DNA of 53,294 nt from an uncultured Acidobacteriota bacterium. GTDB taxonomy: Bacteria > Acidobacteriota > Vicinamibacteria > Marinacidobacterales > SMYC01. The stretch is taken from the NCBI GenBank assembly GCA_947259165.1, contig CAMYKY010000056.1, forward strand, positions 1 to 53,294, written 5' to 3'. The translations under genes and the position numbers were made by a program. This document shows, one piece after another, positions 34,355 to 43,174 of this stretch. How positions within the stretch are numbered: the stretch's first letter is position 1; each line of letters starts with the position of its first letter. The notes beneath the pieces were generated by a model that was not told where the DNA came from, ran no database searches, and worked only from the letters and a program-made list of their open reading frames with translations.

Positions 34355-36064
34355 CTAAAGCGTTGGATGCTTCAAATGGTGATCGGTTCGCGACTGGAAC
34401 GCGTGCGCTAGCAGAAGAATCTCCGCTTCGCCGAAGAGCTTTCCAGTGAACCTCAGGCTCGTCGGGGTTGCTTCGAAGAATCCTCCCGGGACACTGATCT
34501 CAGGATGGCCCGTGAGATTCGTCAGTCCGAGGTTGCTGCCGATGAACAAGTCGAGATCCCCAAGGGCCTCGTCGACTTGTTGCAGGATGCGCATTCGCAA
34601 TCGGTTCGCCTGGATGTACTCGACGGCAGGAACGAAGCGTGCGGCACGAAAGGTGTCGGGCCAGCTGCTATCTTCCGGGGGCCTCTTCATGCTGTCGAGA
34701 TCTCCGCTCAGCGTGAGACCATCGAAGGCGGCGGCGGATTCGGTGGTGAGGATGAAGCCGATTGCGTCGGAGGGAACGTCCGGCAGGTCGAAGGGCACAA
34801 GCTCGACACCGAGACTGCGGATGTCGTCGAGTGCCGCGCGATTGTTCTGTTGAGTCGCCCGCTGCCGCGCGACGCGTTCTGCGTTTTCGGGATCGTCGGC
34901 AATCGTGTCGAACTCCGAACGAAGGTAGCCCACGCGGAGCTCTCGAACATCACGGGCGGCGTCCCAGGAGAACGGAAGGTCGAACAACGTGTTGTCTTTG
35001 CCGTCCGGGCCACGGATCGCGTCGAAGACGAGAGCGCAATCTTCCGCGGAGCGGCACATGGGTCCGATCTTGTCCATGCTCCACGAAAGCGCCATCGCTC
35101 CGTAGCGGCTCACACGACCGTAGGTCGGGCGCAAACCCGTGACACCGTTTCTCGTCGATGGGGAGATGATCGAACCTCGAGTCTCGGTCCCAATGGCAAA
35201 ACCCACGAGCCCCGCGGCCGTGGCGGAGCCGGGTCCCGCCGAGGAGCCGCTCGAACCCTGCTCAGGGTTCCAGGGGTTTCGCGTCCGTCCGCCGAACCAG
35301 CGATCACCTTGGGCGAGCGCTCCCATCGAGAGTTTCGCGACCAGCACCGCACCTGCGTCGGTCAAACGGGTGTAAACCGTTGCGTCGGTATCGATCGTTT
35401 GATCTTTATAAGGTGTCGCACCCCACGATGTCTTCGTCCCGCGCACCGAGAGCAGGTCTTTGGCACCCCAGGGAATCCCGTGGAGCGGACCACGATAGCC
35501 TCCCGCGGCGATTTCCTCGTCGGCGCGTTTTGCCTGACGTCTGGCGATGTCTTCAGTGAGGCTCACGACGCAGTGGAGCGTCGGGTCGTATTGTTTCAAC
35601 CGCGCGAGGTACAACTCGGTGAGCTCGGACGGCTTGATGTCGCGTCGCTCCACGAGCTTCGCAAGATGAGTGAGCGGGAGGAACGCGATCTCTTCGTCGC
35701 TCGCAGGCATCGACGGATCGACCGTCGTCGGCCTCATCGAGCTCGTTCCGGTGGGAAGCGGCTTCCCAGGTGGCACGGGATTGAAGACGAGAGCCGTCGC
35801 GGTGTCGTTGCCGAGACCGGCGGCGCGAATCTCCGCAAACCCGTTCAGCGGACTGCGCTCGCCGTTGAGCCTCTCCAGCAGCGCTTCCTGCTGGGCCGGG
35901 GTAAACGAGATCCCGGCGATTTTCTGTGCGGCCTCGATCATCTCGGGCGTGATCGTTTTCGCGTCTTGGGCAATGGCCGCAAGCGCTCCGGGCATCAGGG
36001 CCGATCCGACCCCGAGCGAAGACAAACAAGCAACAAAACGGCGACGGTTCATTTCATGGGTCAT
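34355..36064 (-). CDS. Exported amidase (amidase-signature family)
   Basis: A 569-residue amide hydrolase. The N-terminus MNRRRFVACLSSLGVGSALMP is a Tat-type signal, though only two to three arginines precede the hydrophobic part. Before the domain lies a 100-residue helical segment. The amidase-signature Lys-Ser-Ser triad is visible as GAKDLL, then the glycine/serine-rich QGSSGSSAGPGSATAAG with both serines, with GTETRGSI following. GAGG nine bases before the ATG at 36064 supports the longer start; ATG at 36052 begins at MNRRRF. A second, diverged exported amidase is at 51474-53120. Confidence 0.9.
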   Translation of the reverse strand: MTHEMNRRRFVACLSSLGVGSALMPGALAAIAQDAKTITPEMIEAAQKIAGISFTPAQQEALLERLNGERSPLNGFAEIRAAGLGNDTATALVFNPVPPGKPLPTGTSSMRPTTVDPSMPASDEEIAFLPLTHLAKLVERRDIKPSELTELYLARLKQYDPTLHCVVSLTEDIARRQAKRADEEIAAGGYRGPLHGIPWGAKDLLSVRGTKTSWGATPYKDQTIDTDATVYTRLTDAGAVLVAKLSMGALAQGDRWFGGRTRNPWNPEQGSSGSSAGPGSATAAGLVGFAIGTETRGSIISPSTRNGVTGLRPTYGRVSRYGAMALSWSMDKIGPMCRSAEDCALVFDAIRGPDGKDNTLFDLPFSWDAARDVRELRVGYLRSEFDTIADDPENAERVARQRATQQNNRAALDDIRSLGVELVPFDLPDVPSDAIGFILTTESAAAFDGLTLSGDLDSMKRPPEDSSWPDTFRAARFVPAVEYIQANRLRMRILQQVDEALGDLDLFIGSNLGLTNLTGHPEISVPGGFFEATPTSLRFTGKLFGEAEILLLAHAFQSRTDHHLKHPTL

Positions 36065-36129
36065 TTCGTGTTACCTCGCGGCGGCGCCCACTCGAAACGC
36101 GAAGTCTATCACTGGTGTTTTCTGCTAAC

Positions 36130-37286
36130 ATGCCGGGCTTCTTGACCGATACCACTCACCGCGCGCGATCGATTTCGGCCCTGTTCGCAGGGGTCGGATT
36201 CTCCGCCACGGGTTTCATCGCCCTCATCACAGTAACCCCGCTCGCGGCGGAGGACCTGCTCGGGGACGCGCGATGGAGCGGGCTTCCATCGGCGCTCGCG
36301 ATCATGGGCACCGCAGCGGGTACGAGTTGGTTGGCGGCAGTCATGTCACGCCATGGACGCCGGCGCGGGCTGCTGCTCGGGTATTTCACGGCAGCGATCG
36401 CCGCGTTGTTCGCGGCACTCGCCGTGGGTTTTGCCATCTTTCCCCTCTTGCTGGTTTCGATCTTCACTCTCGGCGCTGGCTACGGCGCGAGTCGTTTGTC
36501 CCGCTACGCCGCCGCGGACCTCTACGATGCTCCTCGGAGCGTATTGGCTCCGTTCTCGGGCCGGTTCTGCTCGAGCCCACGCAAAACGCCACCGCGGCTT
36601 TGTCGTTTCCCAGCGTGACCGGCCCGTTCTTGCTCGCATCGCTCGCGATGGGCGCGGCCGGGCTCGTCGTGTTCGTTGCGTTCCCGTCGGACGTTCGAGG
36701 CAAAGCGCGCAACACTGCGAGCGGGCTGCCTCTCACGCATCTTCGAAAAGCCAACGCGCAGATCGCGCTCGGCGCACTCGTGATCGGCCAGGTCGTGATG
36801 GTACTCATCATGACGATGACACCGATCCACGTACGCAATGAAGGCGGGGGACTCAAGGCGGTCGGGTTAATCATCGCTGCACACACGTTCGGGATGTATG
36901 CACTCTCTCCACTCTCGGGTTATTTGAGTGACCGCATCGGCCGAAAGCCGATGATCGTCATAGCGGGTGCTTTTCTCGTCGCTTCCGGCGTCGTTTCATC
37001 CAGCGCGGGAGCAAACCAGACGTTGCTCGCGCTTGGGCTTTTTCTGCTCGGATGGGGGTGGAATCTCGGCTTCGTCTCGGGAAGCGCACTCCTCACGGCG
37101 GCAGTGCCGTATAACGACCGCATGCGCCTCCAGGGTTTCGCGGATACCATCGTTTGGTCGAGCGCAGCAATCGCCGGCGTATCGTCGGGGCTGTTGTTGC
37201 ACTCCGTCGGCTACCCTGCGCTTTGCCGCCTCGGTGCTCTCGTCGCGATCGTCCCCGCTGCTCTGGTCGCGCTTCGAAGGGCGTGA
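36130..37286 (+). pseudogene. MFS transporter, frameshifted with a short deletion
   Basis: The N-terminal half (GVGFSATGFIALITVTPLAAEDLLG to GAGYGASRLSRYAAADLYDAPRS) is in the frame of 36130. From about 36530 the homology jumps frame: GSVLGPVLLEPTQNA, then six more membrane helices and SDRIGRKPM, the MFS loop motif. About ten residues expected between DLYDAPR and GSVLGP are missing, so a small deletion shifted the frame. Together the halves make a normal twelve-helix efflux-type carrier of about 390 residues. Real inactivation or an assembly error cannot be told apart. Confidence 0.8.
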
Positions 37287-37287
37287 C

Positions 37288-37602
37288 TTGGCTTTCGAGG
37301 ACGTCTACGCGATCGTCCGCAAGATCCCGCGCGGGCGGGTCATGAACTACGGGCAGATTGCGGGGCTGATCCGGCACCCACTGTCGGCGCGCGCGGTCGG
37401 CTGGGCGATGCAGCAATGTCCCAAAGGAATCCCGTGGCATCGAGTCGTCAACGCCGAAGGCGGCATCTCGACCGAAATGTTGACCGACCCTCCCCGACTC
37501 CAACGCCTGCTCTTGGAAGGCGAAGGCATTCGCTTCGACCAAAGCGGCAAGCTGTCGATGTCGCGCTACCGGTGGACGCCGAAGAAGACGAGGAAAAAGT
37601 GA
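37288..37602 (+). CDS. Alkyltransferase-like DNA-repair protein (ATL)
   Basis: A 104-residue relative of O6-alkylguanine-DNA alkyltransferase. FEDVYAIVRKIPRGRVMNYGQIA and HPLSARAVGWAMQQCP are the DNA-binding helix-turn-helix and arginine-finger region. The active-site motif PCHR is PWHRVV here, so no methyl transfer is possible; ATL proteins bind alkylated bases and direct nucleotide-excision repair. The start is taken as TTG at 37288 behind GAAGGG. The MFS pseudogene ends two bases before it. It is convergent with the DUF2007 gene. Confidence 0.82.
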   Translation: MAFEDVYAIVRKIPRGRVMNYGQIAGLIRHPLSARAVGWAMQQCPKGIPWHRVVNAEGGISTEMLTDPPRLQRLLLEGEGIRFDQSGKLSMSRYRWTPKKTRKK

Positions 37603-37619
37603 CCGTTGGTAGTGAGCTC

Positions 37620-37982
37620 CTAGTGGGGTGGTTCATCCTCGAGCGGCTCTTCGGTCTCGGCGATGTCGGACAATAGAGCTGTCGCTTCCTCGGCGTGATC
37701 TTTTTCCACTTGGAGCCGGACGCGCCCGAGGAACGGGTTGCCGCTGAACACGGCGCCCGCGCCGTCCGCACCCACTGCCAGGAACTCGATGCCAGCGGCC
37801 TCGAGAACCGTTCTCGCGATACCGATGAGAGCCGGGTTGGTCGAATCGAAAACGGTGACGATCTCCATGTTCGGTCGCTTATCGCTGTCGGTCGGTGGAA
37901 GGGTCGCAACGAGATCAACCTGGCAGTCGGCACAGACGGTGAAACCTTCTCGATACTCAGAGCTACACTGTGGACAAAACAT
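37620..37982 (-). CDS. Zinc-ribbon plus DUF2007 putative signalling protein
   Basis: A 120-residue protein. Residues 3-21 form a zinc ribbon (CPQC and CADC), and residues about 40-107 match DUF2007 (IVTVFDSTNPALIGIARTVLEAAGI...VRLQVEKDHAEEA), described in databases as a putative signal-transducing domain with a PII-like fold. It starts directly after the TAA of the kinase gene (TAAATG), so it is co-transcribed with the redox-sensing kinase and may act in the same pathway. That link is inferred from position only. Confidence 0.8.
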   Translation of the reverse strand: MFCPQCSSEYREGFTVCADCQVDLVATLPPTDSDKRPNMEIVTVFDSTNPALIGIARTVLEAAGIEFLAVGADGAGAVFSGNPFLGRVRLQVEKDHAEEATALLSDIAETEEPLEDEPPH

Positions 37983-40058
37983 TTATCGGGATCCTGAGAG
38001 AGAAAGGGGACGCGCGTACGCTGACGCCGCCGTCCGGCCATTGCCCGGGGCCTCGGCGTTCAAGGGAATGGACATCGTGAAGACCGACCCTTTGCCTTCT
38101 TCGCTTCTCACGGTCAAGCGCCCGCCGTGATTCTGAATGATCCGATAACAAATCGACAGCCCAAGCCCCGTACCAACACCAACGCCTTTCGTGGTGAAAC
38201 CCGGATCAAAGACACGCGAGAGATCCCCTGCCGCGATACCGGAGCCGCTATCGCCGATACTCACGATGACGTCGTTCGCCTCGCGAAGCGTCTCGATGCG
38301 AATCCGCCCTTTTCCGTCGATCGCCTGGATCGCGTTGACGATCAAGTTCATAAAGACTTGATTGAGCTGCCCAGCGTAACAATTCACGGGCGGGACATCA
38401 CCGTAGGTCTTCTCGACGGTGATGCGCCCTTTGATCTGATGCTCGACGAGTGCCAGGGTCTCGTCGATCCCTTCGCGAAGGTCGGAGCGTTTCCACTCGG
38501 ACTCGTCCAAGCGAGCGAATTTTCGCAAGTTGCTCACGATGCGGCTCATGCGTCGAGTTGCCGCCTCGTTGACGCGGTTCATGTCTTGCAGGACGGTGAG
38601 GGCCTTCGAGACGCCGTCCACGTCGCCGCGCTCGAGCAGATCCCGGAGCCGATCGAACGTGGCCCGCTCCGTTTGCGTGTTGCTTTGGAGTGCGCCCATC
38701 GGCGTGTTGAGCTCGTGGGCCACGCCCGCGACGAGCTGACCAAGCGATGCCATTTTCTCGGATTGGATCAACTGAAGCTGCGCCTCCTGGAGCTCGCCGA
38801 AGTCAGCGAACCGCTGGTAAGCAACCGAGATCGCGTCGGCGAACTCCGTAAGCGTCGCGACATGGTCCGCGGAAGGCTCTTCGGCGTCGGAGCTCCCCAC
38901 GAACACTGCGCCGTGGGAAAAGGGCACGGTGACGACCCACTTCCACTCGGGCCACTCGGATTGCCGGCTTCCGCTTCCGAGCACGGCGTCGTCGAAATGC
39001 AGCATGCGAACACGGCGCTCTTCCCACGCGTCGATGAGCTTCTGGACCTCCGGCACTTCGTTGACGGAAAGGTCTCTGGTTTCGAGACCACCTTCGCCGC
39101 GCGCGCTGAACGTCCTGACTAGTCCTTCGTTCTTGGCTTCGTTGTTGTCGATGATCGCGATACCGCAGACCGAAAAACGCAGCCCGAGTCTAAGCAGCTC
39201 TTCTTGCATGACATCGATCGCGCGCCCGAGATCGTCGGGCTTTTCCATCAGGAACACCTGGCGAACGACCTTGCTCACGGAACGGCCGCGCCGCAGCTCC
39301 CGATTCTGCTCCTCGAGCGCGAGTCGCTCCATCGCATCGAAGAGATCTTGAGGGGTCATACGCATGTGGCCGAACTCGGCCTCATAGACCCACCGCACGA
39401 GCCCGTGCTTGTCGACGAGGATTCCGGTCGGGAACGCGATGTCCTTGCCCTTCCATCCACAACGGTGTCGGATGTTCAGCTTGTCGAGGAGCACGCCCTG
39501 GTCATCGGAGAGAAACGTGAACTCGGCACCGAGTTTCTGGCGAAAGCGCTCCGAGACTTCGGGCGGGTCCACGCTGATCGCAAGAATGCGCGTGTCAGCA
39601 TCGGCCACGCGGCTCTGGAATTTTTGGAGCTGCCCGAGCTCACTCGTGCAAAAGGGTCACCACGGACCCCGGTAGAACAGAATCAGGGCGGTCTTGCCGT
39701 CGAGACGCGTCGAATCGAACGGCTCACCGTGCGAGTCCCGGAGCGAGAAGCTCGGGAAAGGATCTCCTGCCGCAAGAGAGATCTCACCGCGCGAAAAGCG
39801 CGCGCCACCGACCATGTACCAAACCAGCATCCCGAAAACGGCGAGCTCGAGCGCGAACAAGGTAATGTGAAGTGCCGTCGGCTCGCCGAGAACCGTCCAA
39901 AGCCCGATCAGGACACTGGCGCCAAGGATGACAAATTGCTCGTGAGGATAACGGCGGTAAGAGCCTCGACCCAGCGTCCACTGGAACACACCCCAGCTGA
40001 CGAACAGGAGCATGAAACCCGAAATAGCAAGCATGGGAACGTTTTGACCTGTCCCCAT
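37983..40058 (-). CDS. Selenocysteine peroxiredoxin domain fused to a membrane histidine kinase
   Basis: Read through one in-frame TGA (39659-39657, codon 134), this is one 691-residue protein. Residues 9-90 hold three membrane helices. Residues about 97-245 are an AhpC/TSA-like domain: DPFPSFSLRDSHGEPFD, then ILFYRGPW-U-PFCTSEL, ISVDPP, and FPTGILVDKHGLVRWVY. The family motif is FYRGxWCPFC, so TGA stands for the peroxidatic Cys and U134-x-x-C137 would be a selenenylsulfide pair. A GAF-like linker follows. The kinase part is complete: His448 in AGVAHELNTP, N-box NQVFMNLIVNAIQAI, GDSGSGI and GTGLGLSICYRI. Peroxide or thiol state would thus control autophosphorylation. No response regulator is adjacent. 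The DUF2007 gene follows directly. Annotation ending at TGA would split it in two. Confidence 0.87.
39626..39643 (-). promoter_or_regulatory. Candidate bacterial SECIS hairpin of the redox-kinase gene
   Basis: On the minus strand GAGCT pairs with AGCTC around the loop CGGGC, and G-C extends the stem beyond one bulged T. The loop starts 21 nt after the TGA. The bulged U below a short GG-containing loop recalls the E. coli fdhF element. The loop matches the candidate at 31514-31533. Confidence 0.6.
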
Positions 40059-40269
40059 ATTAGCTCACCCCAGCGGGCTGCCGAAAAACAACGGTCGCAG
40101 CCCGCGCGAGCGGAGCGTCCGACTTCGCTAAGGCTTCGTCGAGACCTCGCCGTAGCCCGTAGGGCGGAGGCGGGAGACCGGCCTGCATGGCCGACAAGAC
40201 GCGAAGCCGAGCGAGGAGCGAGGCGGCAAGCGCACTCGGCGGAAAACAAGAGTGAGTGCGCACTGAGCA

Positions 40270-40436
40270 CCTAGTGGGCTGTAACAGTTAAGCGTTGCGC
40301 AAATCGCGAGGTCATTTTGTGTGCTGGCAAGGCGTGATGACGACCCAATATCTGGATATTTCGAGGAATCGCAACGCAGCCAGCGCGCAAAAGGACCCGC
40401 GATTTTGGCAACGAATAACTGTTACAGTCCACTAGG
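40270..40436. mobile_element. MITE-like palindromic element, about 167 bp
   Basis: The ends CCTAGTGGGCTGTAACAGTT (from 40270) and, inverted, CCTAGTGGACTGTAACAGTT (from 40436) differ at one base. Similarity of the two arms continues imperfectly for about 65 bp (CGTTG, AATCGCG, CTTTTG/CATTTTG, GCGCTGGC), so almost the whole element folds on itself. It has no gene. It begins and ends with CTAG. The right end supplies the TAG stop codon of the symporter gene. Confidence 0.72.
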
Positions 40437-41904
40437 CGGGAAAAAACTTGTCGATCACCTCGTCATCCGGCGGCATTGTGAACAACGACACTAGGATGAA
40501 GCTCAGCGCCGCGCCGGCGAACATCACCACGACCGGCATGAGACCGCTTCCCGCGACGGTATACTCTCCCTCGAAGCCGAGCGATCGGACCAAGAAGGCA
40601 ACCCACAACACAGCGACGGTGAGAACCCCGGAGAGAGCGCCAGCGGCAGTGCTGCGCCGCCAGTACAGCGCTCCCACGATGACAGGGAACAAGGCGGCAA
40701 ATCCACTCAGCGACCACACCCCGAGGCTGAAGATCGAGCGAGAGGTGACCAGCGAGAGCAAGAGTACGACGGCGAGGAGTATCATCACGAACACCCGGCC
40801 GAACAAGACTTGCTGGCTCTCGGACAACCGATCGTGAAATCCGTAGTGGCGCACGATGTCGGTGGTAAACATCGTCCCCGTCGATAGCGTCTGCGAGTCG
40901 AGCGATGACATGATCGCGGCGAAGACTCCAGCCGCGAGGAGTCCTGCCAACACGCCGCCCGAATGTTGAAGAATCAAATTCACGAGAATCGGTCCCTGAA
41001 GCGGCGGTTGGAAATCGATATTGCCAACGACCCCAAGAACCACGCTGGGCACCCAAACGGCAGTGATGCACAGCGGGTAAAAGACGATCGCCGAGCGAAA
41101 GGTTTTCGCACTCTTGGCGGAGAGCCAATGGCTGAAGATATGGGGAAACACGCCGGTGGAGAGCGGTATCAATAAGTACGAAGCCATGCGCAAAAAATCG
41201 TGAGAGTTACGCCCGACGACCAGCAGCTCTGGGCGGGTTGCAGCCACGGAGGACATCGCTTGGCCGAGGCCGCCGTATTTCCCCAGGATCACGAAGAACG
41301 CGAGAGCGCCGACAGTCATGAACACAATCGTTTGAAGGGTGTTGACCCACGCGGTGCTCCTCATCCCGCCGTAAGTAACGTAGGAGAAGATCACAGCGCA
41401 CATGAGAGTGCTTCCGACCCACGGCGCAAGCCCCTCCGTCGGCCCTCCGGTGAGTGCGTTCAAGACGTCACCGCCGCCCTTGACGCCAATGAGAACGTAC
41501 GGGAGCAAGAGGGTGATGAGAACGACGAAGAGCACGAGGCCCAACGCGTTCGATTCATAACGGGCTCGAAGAAACTGGGCTTGGGTCAGGAAACCGTGGC
41601 GCTTGCCGAGCCACCACAAACGCGTGCCCACGAAATAGAAAACGAACGGGATCACGAGAGCAGAGCTCGATCCCATCAACAAGAACACGTCGATGCCGGA
41701 TCGGTAGGCCTCCCCCGACGCGCCCAGCATCGTGAACGCGGTCATGTTGGTGCCGAAGAGCGTCATCAACAAAATAAACGAACCGATGGAACGGCTCGCG
41801 AGGAAGTAATCCTCCCCTGTCCCCCGAAACAGCCGGTGCCCCAGAAACCCGACGAGGAGAACGAGTGCAAGGTAGAGGCAAATAATCGCGAGAACGGGAG
41901 TCAC
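40432..41904 (-). CDS. Sodium:solute symporter family (SSS) transporter
   Basis: A 490-residue carrier with about thirteen membrane helices. GEDYFLASRSIGSFILLMTLFGTNMTAFTMLG is the SSS sodium-site region, followed by WLGKRHGFLTQAQFLRARYES and the AAIMSSLDSQTLSTGTMFTTDI motif of the sodium-binding helices. It probably imports a small organic solute with Na+. The start is GTG at 41904; the small DUF3311-like gene ends 13 bp upstream. The final residues and stop codon fall in the inverted-repeat element, so the original C-terminus may have been different by a few residues. Confidence 0.9.
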   Translation of the reverse strand: MTPVLAIICLYLALVLLVGFLGHRLFRGTGEDYFLASRSIGSFILLMTLFGTNMTAFTMLGASGEAYRSGIDVFLLMGSSSALVIPFVFYFVGTRLWWLGKRHGFLTQAQFLRARYESNALGLVLFVVLITLLLPYVLIGVKGGGDVLNALTGGPTEGLAPWVGSTLMCAVIFSYVTYGGMRSTAWVNTLQTIVFMTVGALAFFVILGKYGGLGQAMSSVAATRPELLVVGRNSHDFLRMASYLLIPLSTGVFPHIFSHWLSAKSAKTFRSAIVFYPLCITAVWVPSVVLGVVGNIDFQPPLQGPILVNLILQHSGGVLAGLLAAGVFAAIMSSLDSQTLSTGTMFTTDIVRHYGFHDRLSESQQVLFGRVFVMILLAVVLLLSLVTSRSIFSLGVWSLSGFAALFPVIVGALYWRRSTAAGALSGVLTVAVLWVAFLVRSLGFEGEYTVAGSGLMPVVVMFAGAALSFILVSLFTMPPDDEVIDKFFPA

Positions 41905-41917
41905 GGCGATGCCTTCA

Positions 41918-42121
41918 TCAATCGTCGCTCAAGTAGCGAGGCCACGCGCGCCGCACCACTACGACCATGATAGGCGCGAGACAAACGCTCAAGACGACGT
42001 GATACAACAAATTCACCGGCAGCCCCAAAACGATCCGAGAGTCGTCCCACATCCAATAGTTGAGATAGACGACGACCACCCCGAAAACGAGGGCAGCCAA
42101 CCACTTCGGATAGGCGACCAT
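41918..42121 (-). CDS. DUF3311-like small membrane partner of the symporter
   Basis: The 67-residue protein has two membrane helices (WLAALVFGVVVVYLNYWMW and LLYHVVLSVCLAPIMVVVV) and precedes the SSS carrier, the usual place for DUF3311 symporter subunits. The helices and the intervening DDSRIVLGLPVNLLYH fit that family. It likely assists the carrier, as an inference from position. Confidence 0.72.
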   Translation of the reverse strand: MVAYPKWLAALVFGVVVVYLNYWMWDDSRIVLGLPVNLLYHVVLSVCLAPIMVVVVRRAWPRYLSDD

Positions 42122-42459
42122 GACGTGGGGAGCCTAATAGGCGCGCCCGGCATATTGCAACCGATGTTTCTCACCATGGAGTCACGGAGGGTCACGGAGA
42201 AAGAAAATCAGGATTCGATCTTCGTGAATTCTTTCGTGACTTCGTCACTTTGCGTCAGGGCCCTTGTTGTTGACTCCGTGACCGCGGGTCGCCGTGGTAA
42301 AAAACAGGTACTTCCCTTTTGCTGCACGAATGCTACACTGATTGCATCAACAAACAATTCCGAAAACGAAACGACGCTCGGGGCTAACGCCCCTAATCAG
42401 CCGTTTCTACTACCTTCCGGAAAAGAATAGAGATCCGATGGGTCTGGGTCGGGGGTCGA
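42122..42459. repeat. Intergenic gap with a CCACGGAG-family inverted repeat
   Basis: Of these 338 bp, 42171-42299 hold an imperfect inverted repeat: TCACCATGGAGTCACGGAGG on the left, and GACTCCGTGACC...CGCCGTGGT on the right, with further CGTGA words between. The rest (42300-42459) contains TGCTACACT, a possible -10 box near 42331, before the matrixin-like gene. No gene is seen. Confidence 0.6.
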
Positions 42460-43110
42460 TTGAGTCCTTCGAGTTTCCGCTTTCGCTACCTTCTTGGGCT
42501 TTTGTGCCATATCGCGCTGGCTCTAGTAGCGTGTACTCCCTCCACGGCGCCGGATGCGACACAGGCGTTGGCCGTTTGCGGGGTGCAACCGAATTTCGCG
42601 AACGAAACCCAGCTCAAACGGTGGCAGAATTTCCCGGTCGACGTTCACGTGGATCTCAGCGCGCTTCCCCAAGCCTCTCACGCCATGTACCGCGAGGGCG
42701 TGGAACGCGGAATCGGTCTTTGGGCGCAGGCGACCTCGGGCCGAATCGGCGCGTTCCGCGTTAGCTACGATCGCTCAGATTCGCCGGTCACCATCGCCAT
42801 CGCAAGAGGGGCGCTCCCCGACAGCGCGATCGGGATCACCGAGCTCACGTTTACCAGTGACCTGATCGTCAGCGCCGACGTTCAGCTCACCCGAAGCCAC
42901 TACGAGGGCACACCGTTTCTCGTGAACGACGTTGCCAACACGACGGCTCACGAAATGGGTCACGTCCTCGGCATCGTGGATCACTCGCCCTTTCCCGACG
43001 ACAAGATGTGGGTCAGCGGGAATTTCACGATCCAAAATCACGCGAACGACCCTCTATCGCTGCTGACGCTTCGAGACATCAACACCCTCCAACAGGCGTA
43101 CTGCCGCTAG
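42460..43110 (+). CDS. Matrixin-like zinc metallopeptidase lipoprotein
   Basis: A 216-residue exported protein that starts with TTG at 42460 behind GGGGG. The signal contains a lipobox (ALVAC, Cys about 25). The zinc motif HEMGHVLGIVDH begins at His164 and fits HExxHxxGxxH of metzincins such as matrixins. A Met-turn is not obvious after it, although KMW near 190 is a candidate. The N-terminal half WQNFPVDVHVDLS and GIGLWAQATSG...FRVSYDR also fits matrixins. It probably acts at the cell surface. The M14 peptidase gene follows in the same direction after 64 bp. Confidence 0.82.
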   Translation: MSPSSFRFRYLLGLLCHIALALVACTPSTAPDATQALAVCGVQPNFANETQLKRWQNFPVDVHVDLSALPQASHAMYREGVERGIGLWAQATSGRIGAFRVSYDRSDSPVTIAIARGALPDSAIGITELTFTSDLIVSADVQLTRSHYEGTPFLVNDVANTTAHEMGHVLGIVDHSPFPDDKMWVSGNFTIQNHANDPLSLLTLRDINTLQQAYCR

Positions 43111-43174
43111 TCGGGCTCCCGTTTTCTCGCACGCCCTGCTAACATCCCTCGACTTTATCGAGAGAGGTTATCGC

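Noticed and set aside
34505-36145. Open frame of 546 codons on the plus strand
   Set aside because: It runs antisense to the amidase at 34355-36064, has no family motifs, and reflects the codon bias of the GC-rich gene on the other strand.
31545-39659. Whole-genome recoding of TGA (genetic code 4 or 25) as the cause of the two in-frame TGA codons
   Set aside because: Many genes here end normally in TGA, for example at 788-790, 5232-5234, 23712-23714 and 25921-25923. Only two TGA codons are read through, and both are at catalytic Cys positions, so Sec is favoured.
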